Positions 9,060-17,523 of a stretch of DNA of 64,000 bases are shown here, piece after piece. Position numbers and translations under genes: made by a program. The stretch spans positions 1 through 64,000 of the forward strand of contig CAJXMJ010000002.1 in NCBI GenBank assembly GCA_913056455.1, given 5' to 3'. The notes under the pieces are model-generated. The model was not told the DNA's origin and searched no databases. It saw only the letters and a list, made by a program, of their open reading frames with translations. This DNA comes from an uncultured Fodinibius sp. GTDB taxonomy: Bacteria; Bacteroidota; Rhodothermia; Balneolales; Balneolaceae. Within the stretch, counting starts at the first letter, position 1, and each line of letters begins with the position of its first letter.

Positions 9060-10007
9060 CTATTCTTGTATATCATTCAAGAATCGAAAGAAATCACTTT
9101 CTGTTGAAAGAATAAGGGATGTTTTATCATCAAGTGCTTTGTTGTACGACTCCATCGTCCGGGTAAAGTCGTAAAGCTCTTGCGCTGCATTTGTTTGATT
9201 ATATGCTTCCGCATAAATAGCTGTTGCTCGAGCATCAGCCTCACCACGGATCTCTTCCGCCTCGCGAAATGCCTCTGATTCTATGGTCTGCAATTCGCGC
9301 TCTTTTTCACCATTGATTCGAGCCGCTTCTCCCTCACCTTCTGATCGGAATTTATCTGCGATACGATTACGCTCACTGATCATTCGATCATAAACCGTTT
9401 GGCGTACATCCTCAACATAGTTTATCCGTTTAAAGCGAAAGTCGAGCACCTTTAGACCCAGATCAGATGCACGTTCGTTGGCCAGCTGCTGAATCATTGT
9501 TTGGATAGAATCGCGACCGACCGAAATATCAGCCAAAGTATCTTCCACAATCTCTGTAATAGTGGCATCCGATTTGGGGTTACGATTGGACGTCCGCACT
9601 ACTTCTACCAGATCATGAGAAGCTACCGCATTCCGAGTTTCTCCATCCAAGATATCATCAAGACGAGATTGAGCACCTCGCTCATCACGTAATCGTTTAA
9701 AAAACTGCAGAGGATCAGTAATCTGCCAGCGGGCATAGGTATCCACAAAAATAAATTTTTTATCCTTTGTTGGAACCTGATTACGATCACCGTCCCATTC
9801 CAGATAACGCTCATCAAAGTAGTGAGCTCGCTGAATGAACGGAATTTTAAATTTCATTCCCGGATCAGTAACCGTATCACCCACAGGGTCACCAAACTGT
9901 GTGACGACAACCTGCTCGGTTTCGTCGACGATATAAAAGCCATCAAATGCTATCAGAAATAATACTCCTAAAACAACAAGTAGCGAAATGCTTTTCCAAT
10001 TCTTCAT
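9060..10007 (-). CDS. hflC: HflC, SPFH-domain protease modulator
   Basis: The protein has 315 residues: an N-terminal membrane anchor (SLLVVLGVLFLIAFDGFYIV), then an SPFH/band 7 domain opening with EQVVVTQFGDPV, and a long charged coiled coil (about 210-270) rich in Ala, Glu and Arg. In the known system HflK and HflC form a large membrane cage around the FtsH protease and adjust its access to membrane substrates. This gene follows hflK with a 2-base gap, so the pair is an operon. A terminator follows directly. Confidence 0.93.
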   Translation of the reverse strand: MKNWKSISLLVVLGVLFLIAFDGFYIVDETEQVVVTQFGDPVGDTVTDPGMKFKIPFIQRAHYFDERYLEWDGDRNQVPTKDKKFIFVDTYARWQITDPLQFFKRLRDERGAQSRLDDILDGETRNAVASHDLVEVVRTSNRNPKSDATITEIVEDTLADISVGRDSIQTMIQQLANERASDLGLKVLDFRFKRINYVEDVRQTVYDRMISERNRIADKFRSEGEGEAARINGEKERELQTIESEAFREAEEIRGEADARATAIYAEAYNQTNAAQELYDFTRTMESYNKALDDKTSLILSTESDFFRFLNDIQE

Positions 10008-10009
10008 AT

Positions 10010-11029
10010 CTAATTACCCTGACTATTTGAGTTAGCATTTGCCTTATTCACGTTTACGCCATCCATCTGCATCTGGAGTAACGGCAAAACGCTATTCCCA
10101 TTTTGGTCGGTTATGATTTTATTACCCAGTTTCGGGAGAATATCCTCCAGCGTTTCAAGATACAGACGCCGTTTCGTAACCTCCGGAGCTTTGACATATT
10201 CTTGATAAAGCTGGTTGAAGCGTGAAGCTTCACCCTCGGCACGATTTACGCGATTTACCGCATATCCCTCTGCTCGTTGAATCGTTTCCTGAGCTCGTCC
10301 CTTTGCACGGGGAATTACTTTGTTATACTCAGATTTCGCCTGATTAATGAGTGTTTCTTTTTGTTGCTGAGCTTCATTAACCGCGTTAAAAGATGGTTTT
10401 ACCGGGTCGGGAGGATTGATATCCTGTAGCACAATTTGCTCAATACGAATACCCGATTCATATTCATCACAGATTTTCTGGATCAAATCCTGCGCTTTCA
10501 TGGCAACTTCAGCACGCCCCACAGTAAGTACCTCATTTACCGTTCGATCTCCCACTATCTGGCGCATTGCAGATTCAGAGATATCGCGTAAGGTTTGCTC
10601 CGGATTACGAATTTTAAAAAGAAAATTATAGGGATCCGAAACACGATACTGAACAACCCATTCTACATCCGCAAGATTGAGATCTCCGGTAAGCATAAGT
10701 GATTCATCCCTGTATCCCTCTTTCTGATAATTTGATCGTACTCCAGCACTCGTTGTTCGGTATCCGAATTCATGCTTTAACTGACGTTGAATAGGTACAT
10801 ACCGAACTTCCTCTATAAAAGGTGCTTTAAAATTCAGGCCGGGATAAGCCGTTCGAGTAAATTCACCAAATCGAGTTACAACTCCCACTTCTTCGGGATT
10901 CACCGTAAAAAAGGAGGAAAAGGCCACCACCACAACGAAAACTCCCAAAATGATGTATTGGATATTACTGCCTAACTTCTTGAGTTGTGGCGGTATATCC
11001 ATGCCAGAAAAATTATTGTCTTGTGCCAT
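10010..11029 (-). CDS. hflK: HflK, SPFH-domain protease modulator
   Basis: The protein has 339 residues with a cytoplasmic N-terminus, one membrane segment (YIILGVFVVVVAFSSFFTV) and an SPFH/band 7 domain beginning EEVGVVTRFGEF. A coiled coil with repeated AEG/AKG units (about 245-290) and a polar C-terminal tail follow. Together with HflC it should form the FtsH-associated complex. It lacks the glycine-rich N-terminal extension of E. coli HflK, which is usual outside Proteobacteria. It is about 50 bases downstream of the SpoIIE phosphatase gene on the same strand, so it could share transcription with it. Confidence 0.92.
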   Translation of the reverse strand: MAQDNNFSGMDIPPQLKKLGSNIQYIILGVFVVVVAFSSFFTVNPEEVGVVTRFGEFTRTAYPGLNFKAPFIEEVRYVPIQRQLKHEFGYRTTSAGVRSNYQKEGYRDESLMLTGDLNLADVEWVVQYRVSDPYNFLFKIRNPEQTLRDISESAMRQIVGDRTVNEVLTVGRAEVAMKAQDLIQKICDEYESGIRIEQIVLQDINPPDPVKPSFNAVNEAQQQKETLINQAKSEYNKVIPRAKGRAQETIQRAEGYAVNRVNRAEGEASRFNQLYQEYVKAPEVTKRRLYLETLEDILPKLGNKIITDQNGNSVLPLLQMQMDGVNVNKANANSNSQGN

Positions 11030-11081
11030 ATAATATTGGTTTTCTTATTAGAAAATGTTTAAATCGTTGATTTACAAACCC

Positions 11082-13613
11082 CTATATCTTGAGGCATATG
11101 ATAGTGGTATCATCGACCAATTGATAGTCGCTAAACTTCTGAACTTTCCGTTTAATATCCATCGATACTTCATTGCTTGAAAGTTTATCCGTGTCCAGTG
11201 ACTCGACAAGCGATATCAAACTATCAAAACCGAAGCGTTCGCCCTGAGGATTTACGGCCTCCGGTAATCCATCAGAATAGAGTAAGAGAAAATCCCCCTT
11301 TTGTAACTGTACCTCATACGCCTGATAATCCACATTCGCCTGCAATCCTAAGGGATATTTGGGAGCCGGGGTATTGATAAATTCAGCATTTCCCTCCCGT
11401 TTTAGAATAGGCAAACAGTGTCCTGCATTTGCCAATTTCAGTATTCGGTTCTCAAGATGGTATTGGGCAATTATACAGGTTATAAATGTTTGGCGATCAG
11501 TACGGGTGTGCAGTGTGGGAGCAATTTCTCGCAGAATGGAATCCGGAGTATCTTTATGCAGACGTGAAAGTAATAAACCGCTGGTAAAAACGGCATGCAT
11601 AGCAGCCTTCATCGCTTTCCCGGAAACATCCGCAATAGTCATATTTAAGACCTGACTATCTGCCGTACCGTTACTACTGACAATGTAATCAAAATAATCT
11701 CCGCCCACCTCAAATGATGGCATAAAAAAACCGTACACGTCTATTCCCTCTGCTGAAGGAGGACGTAGTGGCATTAACTTAAACTGGCTTTCCCGGGCAA
11801 TCTCAATCTCTTTTTCAACACGCAGGTGATTCGCCATCCGTTCCTGATATTCCGGAATATATCCGCCCATCTCCGAAACAGAATTCCCGTACTTATATGC
11901 TATTAGTCCATAAACCAGGGGTAGACCCAGAATAAAGAATTGCGTCCATGCGATATAAGCTACATTCATACTTGCGGATCCCCAATACGGCATCACCAGT
12001 AAGACCGACATAAATACCCACCATCCTGTAGCAAAAGACAGGAGCCCAGACCACTGCATTGTATAAATGGCAACAGCACCTATTGCCGTAAAAACAATCA
12101 GATCATACCACTTAGGACCCAGTATTTGGAATAAAATCCCAGACCCCGAAAAAAGAACCCCAAGAAGTAACATACCAACTCCGTAATAGAGCCAATTATT
12201 TTTAATCTTAGATTGCAAAAACCCCGTTGTAACTCCCACATGTCCCAACGAAATCAGCCAGGCATTAATCCATACCGCCATATTGATAGTTAGAAGTTTG
12301 GGTTGCATGCTTGCCTCAGTAAAGCCATTTGAACTGTCGGCCTGATAATACTGAGTACCTAATAAGTATAGACTAACTCCAAGGACACCTAATAAGACCC
12401 CGGCCAATGCATATCCGCGCAGGAGTCCTTCTCCAGTTTCTCGAAAGAAAAAACGTTTTTGCCAAAATGCATCTAATAAATGTAACTGCTCCTCATCTTC
12501 AGAACGTGCCATAGCTTCCCACCCGATATAGGCCAATGCTGCATATAACCCTAAGATGGCTGCAAATATTAAGTTATTAAGTACAAAAAGAGCCTCGCTT
12601 GTTTGATTCCAAAACCCATTCATAGTGTTTATAAGGTAGAATACACGCCATCCCAGCACACCTAACGTAACACTGATCAAAATAAATAATGCGCGACGCC
12701 ACTCGACCTGTCCCTTGTTTATATACTTTATACCCAGAAAAACAATAAGAATAGCCAGAATTGCCAGTGACCCAAACCTTGTTGCAAGATCTGCATTACT
12801 AATACTTTGAGGGGGATCTATTTGTTCGGGCTCAAATTCATCCAATGCCTTAAATTTTTCAATAGAAACCCCATACTGAACACTAGCCATATTGGGGGTA
12901 TTCCTTTCACGAATAATGGGGCGAACCTCAAGAGATAGGCTTTCGGGACCTGACAAATCACTCTTTTTGTCCCATTGGAAAACCATATTATTTCCAACAC
13001 GGGAATCCGATAATTCTATCGAATGCTGACCAACCCCGGGTTCTGTTGTCAACAGGGTATCTCTAATATCAACGTAATCAAGCTGGTAATTCTGGAGGTT
13101 GTATCCCAATATATCCTGTACAATCCGATTGGCTATTGAAAACAAGGAATCACCGGAAACGAATGTTGGATTAGGATTATCAGCATATTTTGAAAGCCGA
13201 CGTACGTTTCCCTCTTGATCGTAGCGGATATCAAGACGTCCCAGCTCACTCATAAAATCACTTGCCTCATGGGAAAACCCATCATCTTTACCTTGGGCTA
13301 TGCCAATACTAACCTTCCACCCAGAAAGATGCAGCCCATTTTTATTGAGTTTTGCCGGAGAGGGAAGATTATCTCCAACCGAGTCCTTCAACGCTTTATA
13401 ATAATTCAGATGCTGAGTTCGCTCGGTCATAACTTGCAGGCTGTCTAAAGAAAAGCCAAGCCGCTGAGAAAGCTCAGCAGTTCTATGCTCAATTGTAGAT
13501 TTGCTCTGCTCAACAGGTGCTCCGGCGTTAAAGGCAATAAAAGAATGCAATACAAAAAATGCTGCAAATCCAATAACTCCCAGGAATGTCCAATATGTTA
13601 ACCGTTGCCCCAT
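11082..13613 (-). CDS. Multi-pass membrane SpoIIE-type PP2C phosphatase
   Basis: The protein has 843 residues: a membrane segment at about 10-28, an extracytoplasmic domain to about 285, a bundle of about eight or nine membrane segments to about 590, a short helical linker (LRVEKEIEIARESQFKLMP) and a C-terminal SpoIIE/RsbU-like phosphatase. The metal-binding aspartates of that fold are all visible: EVGGDYFDY, TIADVSGKAMKAA, LYSDGLPEA and VDDTTII. It should therefore be active against a phosphorylated STAS-type anti-sigma antagonist. A STAS protein is encoded at 51699 but is not adjacent. The exterior domain suggests control by an outside or membrane signal. It lies upstream of hflKC on the same strand. 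Confidence 0.88.
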   Translation of the reverse strand: MGQRLTYWTFLGVIGFAAFFVLHSFIAFNAGAPVEQSKSTIEHRTAELSQRLGFSLDSLQVMTERTQHLNYYKALKDSVGDNLPSPAKLNKNGLHLSGWKVSIGIAQGKDDGFSHEASDFMSELGRLDIRYDQEGNVRRLSKYADNPNPTFVSGDSLFSIANRIVQDILGYNLQNYQLDYVDIRDTLLTTEPGVGQHSIELSDSRVGNNMVFQWDKKSDLSGPESLSLEVRPIIRERNTPNMASVQYGVSIEKFKALDEFEPEQIDPPQSISNADLATRFGSLAILAILIVFLGIKYINKGQVEWRRALFILISVTLGVLGWRVFYLINTMNGFWNQTSEALFVLNNLIFAAILGLYAALAYIGWEAMARSEDEEQLHLLDAFWQKRFFFRETGEGLLRGYALAGVLLGVLGVSLYLLGTQYYQADSSNGFTEASMQPKLLTINMAVWINAWLISLGHVGVTTGFLQSKIKNNWLYYGVGMLLLGVLFSGSGILFQILGPKWYDLIVFTAIGAVAIYTMQWSGLLSFATGWWVFMSVLLVMPYWGSASMNVAYIAWTQFFILGLPLVYGLIAYKYGNSVSEMGGYIPEYQERMANHLRVEKEIEIARESQFKLMPLRPPSAEGIDVYGFFMPSFEVGGDYFDYIVSSNGTADSQVLNMTIADVSGKAMKAAMHAVFTSGLLLSRLHKDTPDSILREIAPTLHTRTDRQTFITCIIAQYHLENRILKLANAGHCLPILKREGNAEFINTPAPKYPLGLQANVDYQAYEVQLQKGDFLLLYSDGLPEAVNPQGERFGFDSLISLVESLDTDKLSSNEVSMDIKRKVQKFSDYQLVDDTTIICLKI

Positions 13614-13800
13614 ATACTAATGATTTTCATTTTCTCAATCTCTCTGATCATCCAATCTAAGGACTCACTATCATGAATAATTAAGTAGAATCCAATATAC
13701 AACCATCAACGAAAATACCCTACGAAATTCCACAGCTAATGTTTCCATCTTTTAATATTACAGATCCTAAGAAGGGATAACACTAAATCATTATAAAAAT

Positions 13801-13832
13801 AAAAAAGCCGATGGAAATAAACTCCACCGGCT
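13801..13832 (-). terminator. Intrinsic terminator after the bacilliredoxin gene
   Basis: The stem AGCCGATGG/CCACCGGCT contains one wobble pair and has a run of T on the minus strand. It lies 26 bases past the stop of the gene at 13858. Confidence 0.8.
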
Positions 13833-13857
13833 AAAAACTATAATATGACCTTAAGAT

Positions 13858-14319
13858 TCAGCTTTCTGCCTCTTCAGTTTCTTCCTCACCGTCAAAAGCT
13901 TTAAATACCATCTTCAGGTCATCAGCAATTTCTACTTTGGTACGCCCCTCAATACGATGGCGTGGTATCATTGCTTTAATTTCTCCATCTTTGAAATAAG
14001 CAAAAGCTGGAGAAGAAGGGGGATACTCACTAAAGTACTCCCGGGCTCGCTCTGTAGCCTCTTTATCCTGTCCGGCAAAAACCGTTACCATGTGATCAGG
14101 TTGAATATCCGATTCATCAAGCGCTATTTTTACGCCTGGACGTGCATTACCTGCAGCACATCCGCAAACGGAATTAATCACCATTAGCATCGTGCCATCA
14201 TTATATTCATCCATAGCACGATCTACATCGTCAACGGTTTTCAACTCCTCAATACCCAGATCGGTTAATTCTTCGCGCATCCATGAAACGTCAGGGCCTG
14301 CTCCAAGTCCAAATTGCAT
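13858..14319 (-). CDS. BrxA/BrxB-family bacilliredoxin
   Basis: The protein has 153 residues, slightly longer than the usual 145 because of an acidic C-terminal tail. The active-site CxC motif of this thioredoxin-fold family is Cys52-Gly-Cys54 in INSVCGCAAGNARPG. Bacilliredoxins remove bacillithiol from mixed disulfides on proteins after oxidative stress. Making that assignment assumes that the organism uses bacillithiol, which is common in this group but is not shown in this window. It lies next to a superoxide dismutase and a transhydrogenase-like flavoprotein, consistent with redox defence. Confidence 0.88.
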   Translation of the reverse strand: MQFGLGAGPDVSWMREELTDLGIEELKTVDDVDRAMDEYNDGTMLMVINSVCGCAAGNARPGVKIALDESDIQPDHMVTVFAGQDKEATERAREYFSEYPPSSPAFAYFKDGEIKAMIPRHRIEGRTKVEIADDLKMVFKAFDGEEETEEAES

Positions 14320-14391
14320 AACTAAATTTATTTATTTCGGCTTTATGTGTATTGTCAAATATAAGGCTCAAATATGAAGTATGTAAGAAGA

Positions 14392-14420
14392 AAAGCACTC
14401 CGCATTACACGGAGTGCTTT
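14392..14420 (-). terminator. Intrinsic terminator after the superoxide dismutase gene
   Basis: AAAGCACTCCG and CGGAGTGCTTT form a perfect 11-base-pair stem with a 7-base loop, followed by T-rich DNA on the minus strand. It is 24 bases past the stop. Confidence 0.88.
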
Positions 14421-14444
14421 CAACCTTCTAAGAACCTAAGCCCC

Positions 14445-15053
14445 TTATTGAGCGTCGTTGTAATATTCATTCACTTGATCCCAGTTGACCAAGTTCCAGA
14501 AATTGTTAACATATTTACCACGCTCGTTCTGATAATGCAGATAGTATGCGTGCTCCCATACATCTACACCCAGAATTGGTGTCAACCCATTCATATACGG
14601 GCTATTTTGATTAGCCGTTGAAAGTACTTCAAGGCTACCATCTTTATTTACGCACAACCATCCCCAGCCAGAACCAAACTGACCGGTTGCGGCATTATTA
14701 AACTCCTCTTTGAAATCCTCAAAGCTGCCAAACTCTTCCTCAATAGCAGTACCGATATCACCGGTAGGTTCTCCGCCGCCATTGGGAGAAAGAATCGTCC
14801 AGAACAATTTGTGGTTCGCATATCCACCACCATTGTTGATCACGGCTTGTCGAATATCTTCAGGTACTTCTGTAATACGCTGCAGAACTTCCTCAATAGA
14901 CAGATTGGCAAATTCAGAACCTTCTAAAGCAGCGTTTACTTTATTGGTATATCCCTGATGATGTTTGCCGTGATGAATTTTCATCGTGCGTTCATCAATA
15001 TGTGGTTCCAAGGCATCATAATCATAGGGTAGATCAGGTAGTTCGTAAGCCAT
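14445..15053 (-). CDS. sodA: Superoxide dismutase, Mn type (or cambialistic)
   Basis: The protein has 202 residues, the normal length for an iron/manganese SOD, with no signal peptide, so it is cytoplasmic. Metal ligands are His in MKIHHGKHH, His in [11 protein letters not shown], and Asp and His in [18 protein letters not shown] together with [11 protein letters not shown], which places Gln in the second half of the protein, follows the manganese pattern rather than the iron one. Metal choice by motif is only a guide. It is monocistronic with its own terminator, and diverges from the flavoprotein gene at 15293 across 240 bases. Confidence 0.92.
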   Translation of the reverse strand: MAYELPDLPYDYDALEPHIDERTMKIHHGKHHQGYTNKVNAALEGSEFANLSIEEVLQRITEVPEDIRQAVINNGGGYANHKLFWTILSPNGGGEPTGDIGTAIEEEFGSFEDFKEEFNNAATGQFGSGWGWLCVNKDGSLEVLSTANQNSPYMNGLTPILGVDVWEHAYYLHYQNERGKYVNNFWNLVNWDQVNEYYNDAQ

Positions 15054-15292
15054 AATAATAGGTTTTTGGGTTTAAATAGTTATTAATAATAAAAATTGAA
15101 ATAATGTTATCTCATTACGGTGCAATACCTTAAATTTAGCACCTTTAATGCATAGTACCAATCAAAAATAGATTTCAAATCGTTCCATCAAATGTCATTT
15201 GGCCGAACGTAAGAAATGGAGATTTCTTCCTCATTTTGTTCTATTTTTCATAGATATAAATTCAGTTTCACTTTTAGTTTTTAAATTCCATT

Positions 15293-16753
15293 ATGAGTCG
15301 AGATTACGATATCATTATTATCGGAACAGGGCCCGCAGGTTTCTCGGGTGCCATGCAAAGTTCCAAATTTGACAAAGATGTTTTAGTTGTTGAAGCCCAT
15401 AAGAAATATTTGGGCGGGACATGGATCAATACGGGAACCGTACCCAGCAAAGCCCTCCGCGAAGCCGCTAAAAATATCCTCGATTTCAATGAGCAATTTG
15501 GAGACCACGAACGTAAAAAGCCCTACGAACGCTTTCAGATGGGCGACCTACTGCAATACAAGCAGGAAATCCTGGAAAAAGAAAATCAGAAAGTCAAAAA
15601 TGACCTGATCAAAAATGAGGTAGATGTAGCTCGTGGCTTTGGTCGCCTAAAAGATAAGCACACGGTAGAAGTAGAAACACATATCGGATCTACGGAAACG
15701 TACACAGCAGACTTTATCTTAGTTGGTACAGGGAGTAGTCCCATTCCGCCCCAAAATTTTGAGGTTGATAACGATAAAGTGCTGGACTATAAATCCATTC
15801 TTGAAATCACTCATATTCCCCGTCGGCTGGTCGTTATTGGATCTGGCGTAAATGCTATAGAATATGCTACTATCTTCGCCGCTTTGGGAACACGTGTTAC
15901 CCTATTAAACAGCAAGAAAGACTATCTCACCTTTTTAGACCAAGAAATTAAAGAGCACCTCCGAGATTCGTTTCGTAAAAAAGGAATTACAATTAAAAAT
16001 AATGTGAGTGTTGAAGATGTTTCTTTCAGTGCTCTTCGAAATTATACCGAAGTAAAATTCAGATCTAAATCAGAGGATAAACGCCTGCAAGTCATCGAAA
16101 CCGAACACGTACTCTTTTTGGGCGGACGCAAATCAAATATCGATGGCCTCAACTTAGACGCCGTGGGTGTTAAAACCGATGACAGAAATTTTATTGTCAC
16201 TGATGATTCCTTTAAAACAAATATAGACAATATTTATGCCGCCGGCGATGTAATCGGCTTTCCGCGATTGGCTTCGGCTTCTTTCTCACAGGGTAGACTG
16301 GCTGCTTGCAATATGTTCGGTATCCCGACCCTCGAAGTACCCGACCAGATACCCTTCGGTATCTATGGTATTCCGGAGATCTCAAACATTGGTATTACGG
16401 AACAGGATGCTGAGGAAAAGGGCTTGGATATTGCCGTTGGACGAGCCTACTTCAAAAATATTGCCAAGGGAAATATGAGCAATAATTCCGAAGGTATGCT
16501 CAAGTTAGTTTTCGACAAGAACTCCCTCAAACTGCTTGGTGTACATATTTTAGGAGCTGATGCTGCAAACCTCATCCATTTGGGACAATCGGTTCTGTCA
16601 TACGGAGGCGATATCCGATACTTCATCAATCATGTAATGAATTACCCAACCCTAAGCGAAGCCTATCGTATAGCTGCTTTTAATGGAGTCAATCGTGTTT
16701 ATAAAGCAGGAGTTAAATACGAAAATATTCTTGAGGATAAAGACGGAAAATAG
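15293..16753 (+). CDS. sthA: Soluble pyridine nucleotide transhydrogenase-like flavoprotein
   Basis: The protein has 486 residues with the layout of the dihydrolipoamide dehydrogenase/SthA family: an FAD-binding GTGPAG near residue 11, a NAD-binding GSGVNAIE near 185, a second FAD motif (NIYAAGDVIGFP) near 315 and a C-terminal dimer domain. The usual disulfide region reads GGTWINTGTVPSK (41-53), so both redox cysteine positions are replaced, by Trp44 and Thr49. SthA enzymes transfer hydride between NADH and NADP without the disulfide, and E. coli SthA has already lost the second cysteine. Loss of both fits a transhydrogenase and argues against a disulfide reductase. The gene diverges from sod. 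Confidence 0.82.
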   Translation: MSRDYDIIIIGTGPAGFSGAMQSSKFDKDVLVVEAHKKYLGGTWINTGTVPSKALREAAKNILDFNEQFGDHERKKPYERFQMGDLLQYKQEILEKENQKVKNDLIKNEVDVARGFGRLKDKHTVEVETHIGSTETYTADFILVGTGSSPIPPQNFEVDNDKVLDYKSILEITHIPRRLVVIGSGVNAIEYATIFAALGTRVTLLNSKKDYLTFLDQEIKEHLRDSFRKKGITIKNNVSVEDVSFSALRNYTEVKFRSKSEDKRLQVIETEHVLFLGGRKSNIDGLNLDAVGVKTDDRNFIVTDDSFKTNIDNIYAAGDVIGFPRLASASFSQGRLAACNMFGIPTLEVPDQIPFGIYGIPEISNIGITEQDAEEKGLDIAVGRAYFKNIAKGNMSNNSEGMLKLVFDKNSLKLLGVHILGADAANLIHLGQSVLSYGGDIRYFINHVMNYPTLSEAYRIAAFNGVNRVYKAGVKYENILEDKDGK

Positions 16754-16785
16754 GTTCTCGTTATCCTCTATTGAGCTCCAAAATA

Positions 16786-17496
16786 CTATACGTAGTGAAT
16801 GGCCATAGGCAAGCCCGTAGAATCTGTAGGAGGATCTTCAGGCAAAGTTTTCATCTCTTTTTCCGTTGATTGAAGAGCAAACCAGGCCAGAGACATAGCA
16901 TCCACAATATCATCTTCATCCACCTGGTTACGACGATACTCTTCCTTAATATCACGGAAAAAATCATCAGCATATTTGCTTCGATCTTTTAACAGCTTCA
17001 AACGATGACGCAATCCCTTTTTGGTAGCTTTCTTTTGCAGGATCGAGTTGTTGCCATTTAAAATACGAAACAACAGCTCCGGATGACTTTCAAAAACCTT
17101 CCCCTGCAGCTCTTCATTGTTTTGCAAAAACTGATCTACCGTTTTGATATTCGGCGTAATATTCCAGGCTTGAGTGGAAATTTTTTTGCCCGTAATTTCG
17201 TAGCTGGTCATCGAAGCCTCGGCATAAGTCGGAGCATACAAGGCCGGGCGAATGGGCGGATTAAATACGCTGGTTTGATAACCCGGGCCTAAAACATCCC
17301 GAAGTTCATCATCACATTCTCGCACATACTCCTCTTCCGTTAAGCCAATCGGCACATCTATAAAAATCCGGTCAAATTTTTCAAAGTACTCTTTCAACTC
17401 TTGATCTGATTCTAACAGCCAATACCCGGCGTCTTCATCGTCTAAACTAATCGCAATCCAGCCCGCTCGACAACCGTCAACTCCTAATGTTTTCAA
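16786..17496 (-). CDS. DUF429 family protein (RNase H-like fold)
   Basis: The protein has 236 residues, read from a TTG at 17496 because an in-frame stop lies just upstream and no ATG precedes the conserved start LGVDGCRAGW. Family features are the acidic residue in GVDGCR, the RIFIDVPIGL stretch and a late acidic DDIVDAMSLA. These match the fold of RNase H-like nucleases, but no reaction is established for DUF429. It follows aspS by 27 bases on the same strand and is probably co-transcribed. A functional link to tRNA charging is not implied by anything in the protein. Confidence 0.78.
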   Translation of the reverse strand: MKTLGVDGCRAGWIAISLDDEDAGYWLLESDQELKEYFEKFDRIFIDVPIGLTEEEYVRECDDELRDVLGPGYQTSVFNPPIRPALYAPTYAEASMTSYEITGKKISTQAWNITPNIKTVDQFLQNNEELQGKVFESHPELLFRILNGNNSILQKKATKKGLRHRLKLLKDRSKYADDFFRDIKEEYRRNQVDEDDIVDAMSLAWFALQSTEKEMKTLPEDPPTDSTGLPMAIHYV

Positions 17497-17523
17497 ATCT
17501 ATAATAATTTAATTTTCTGATTC

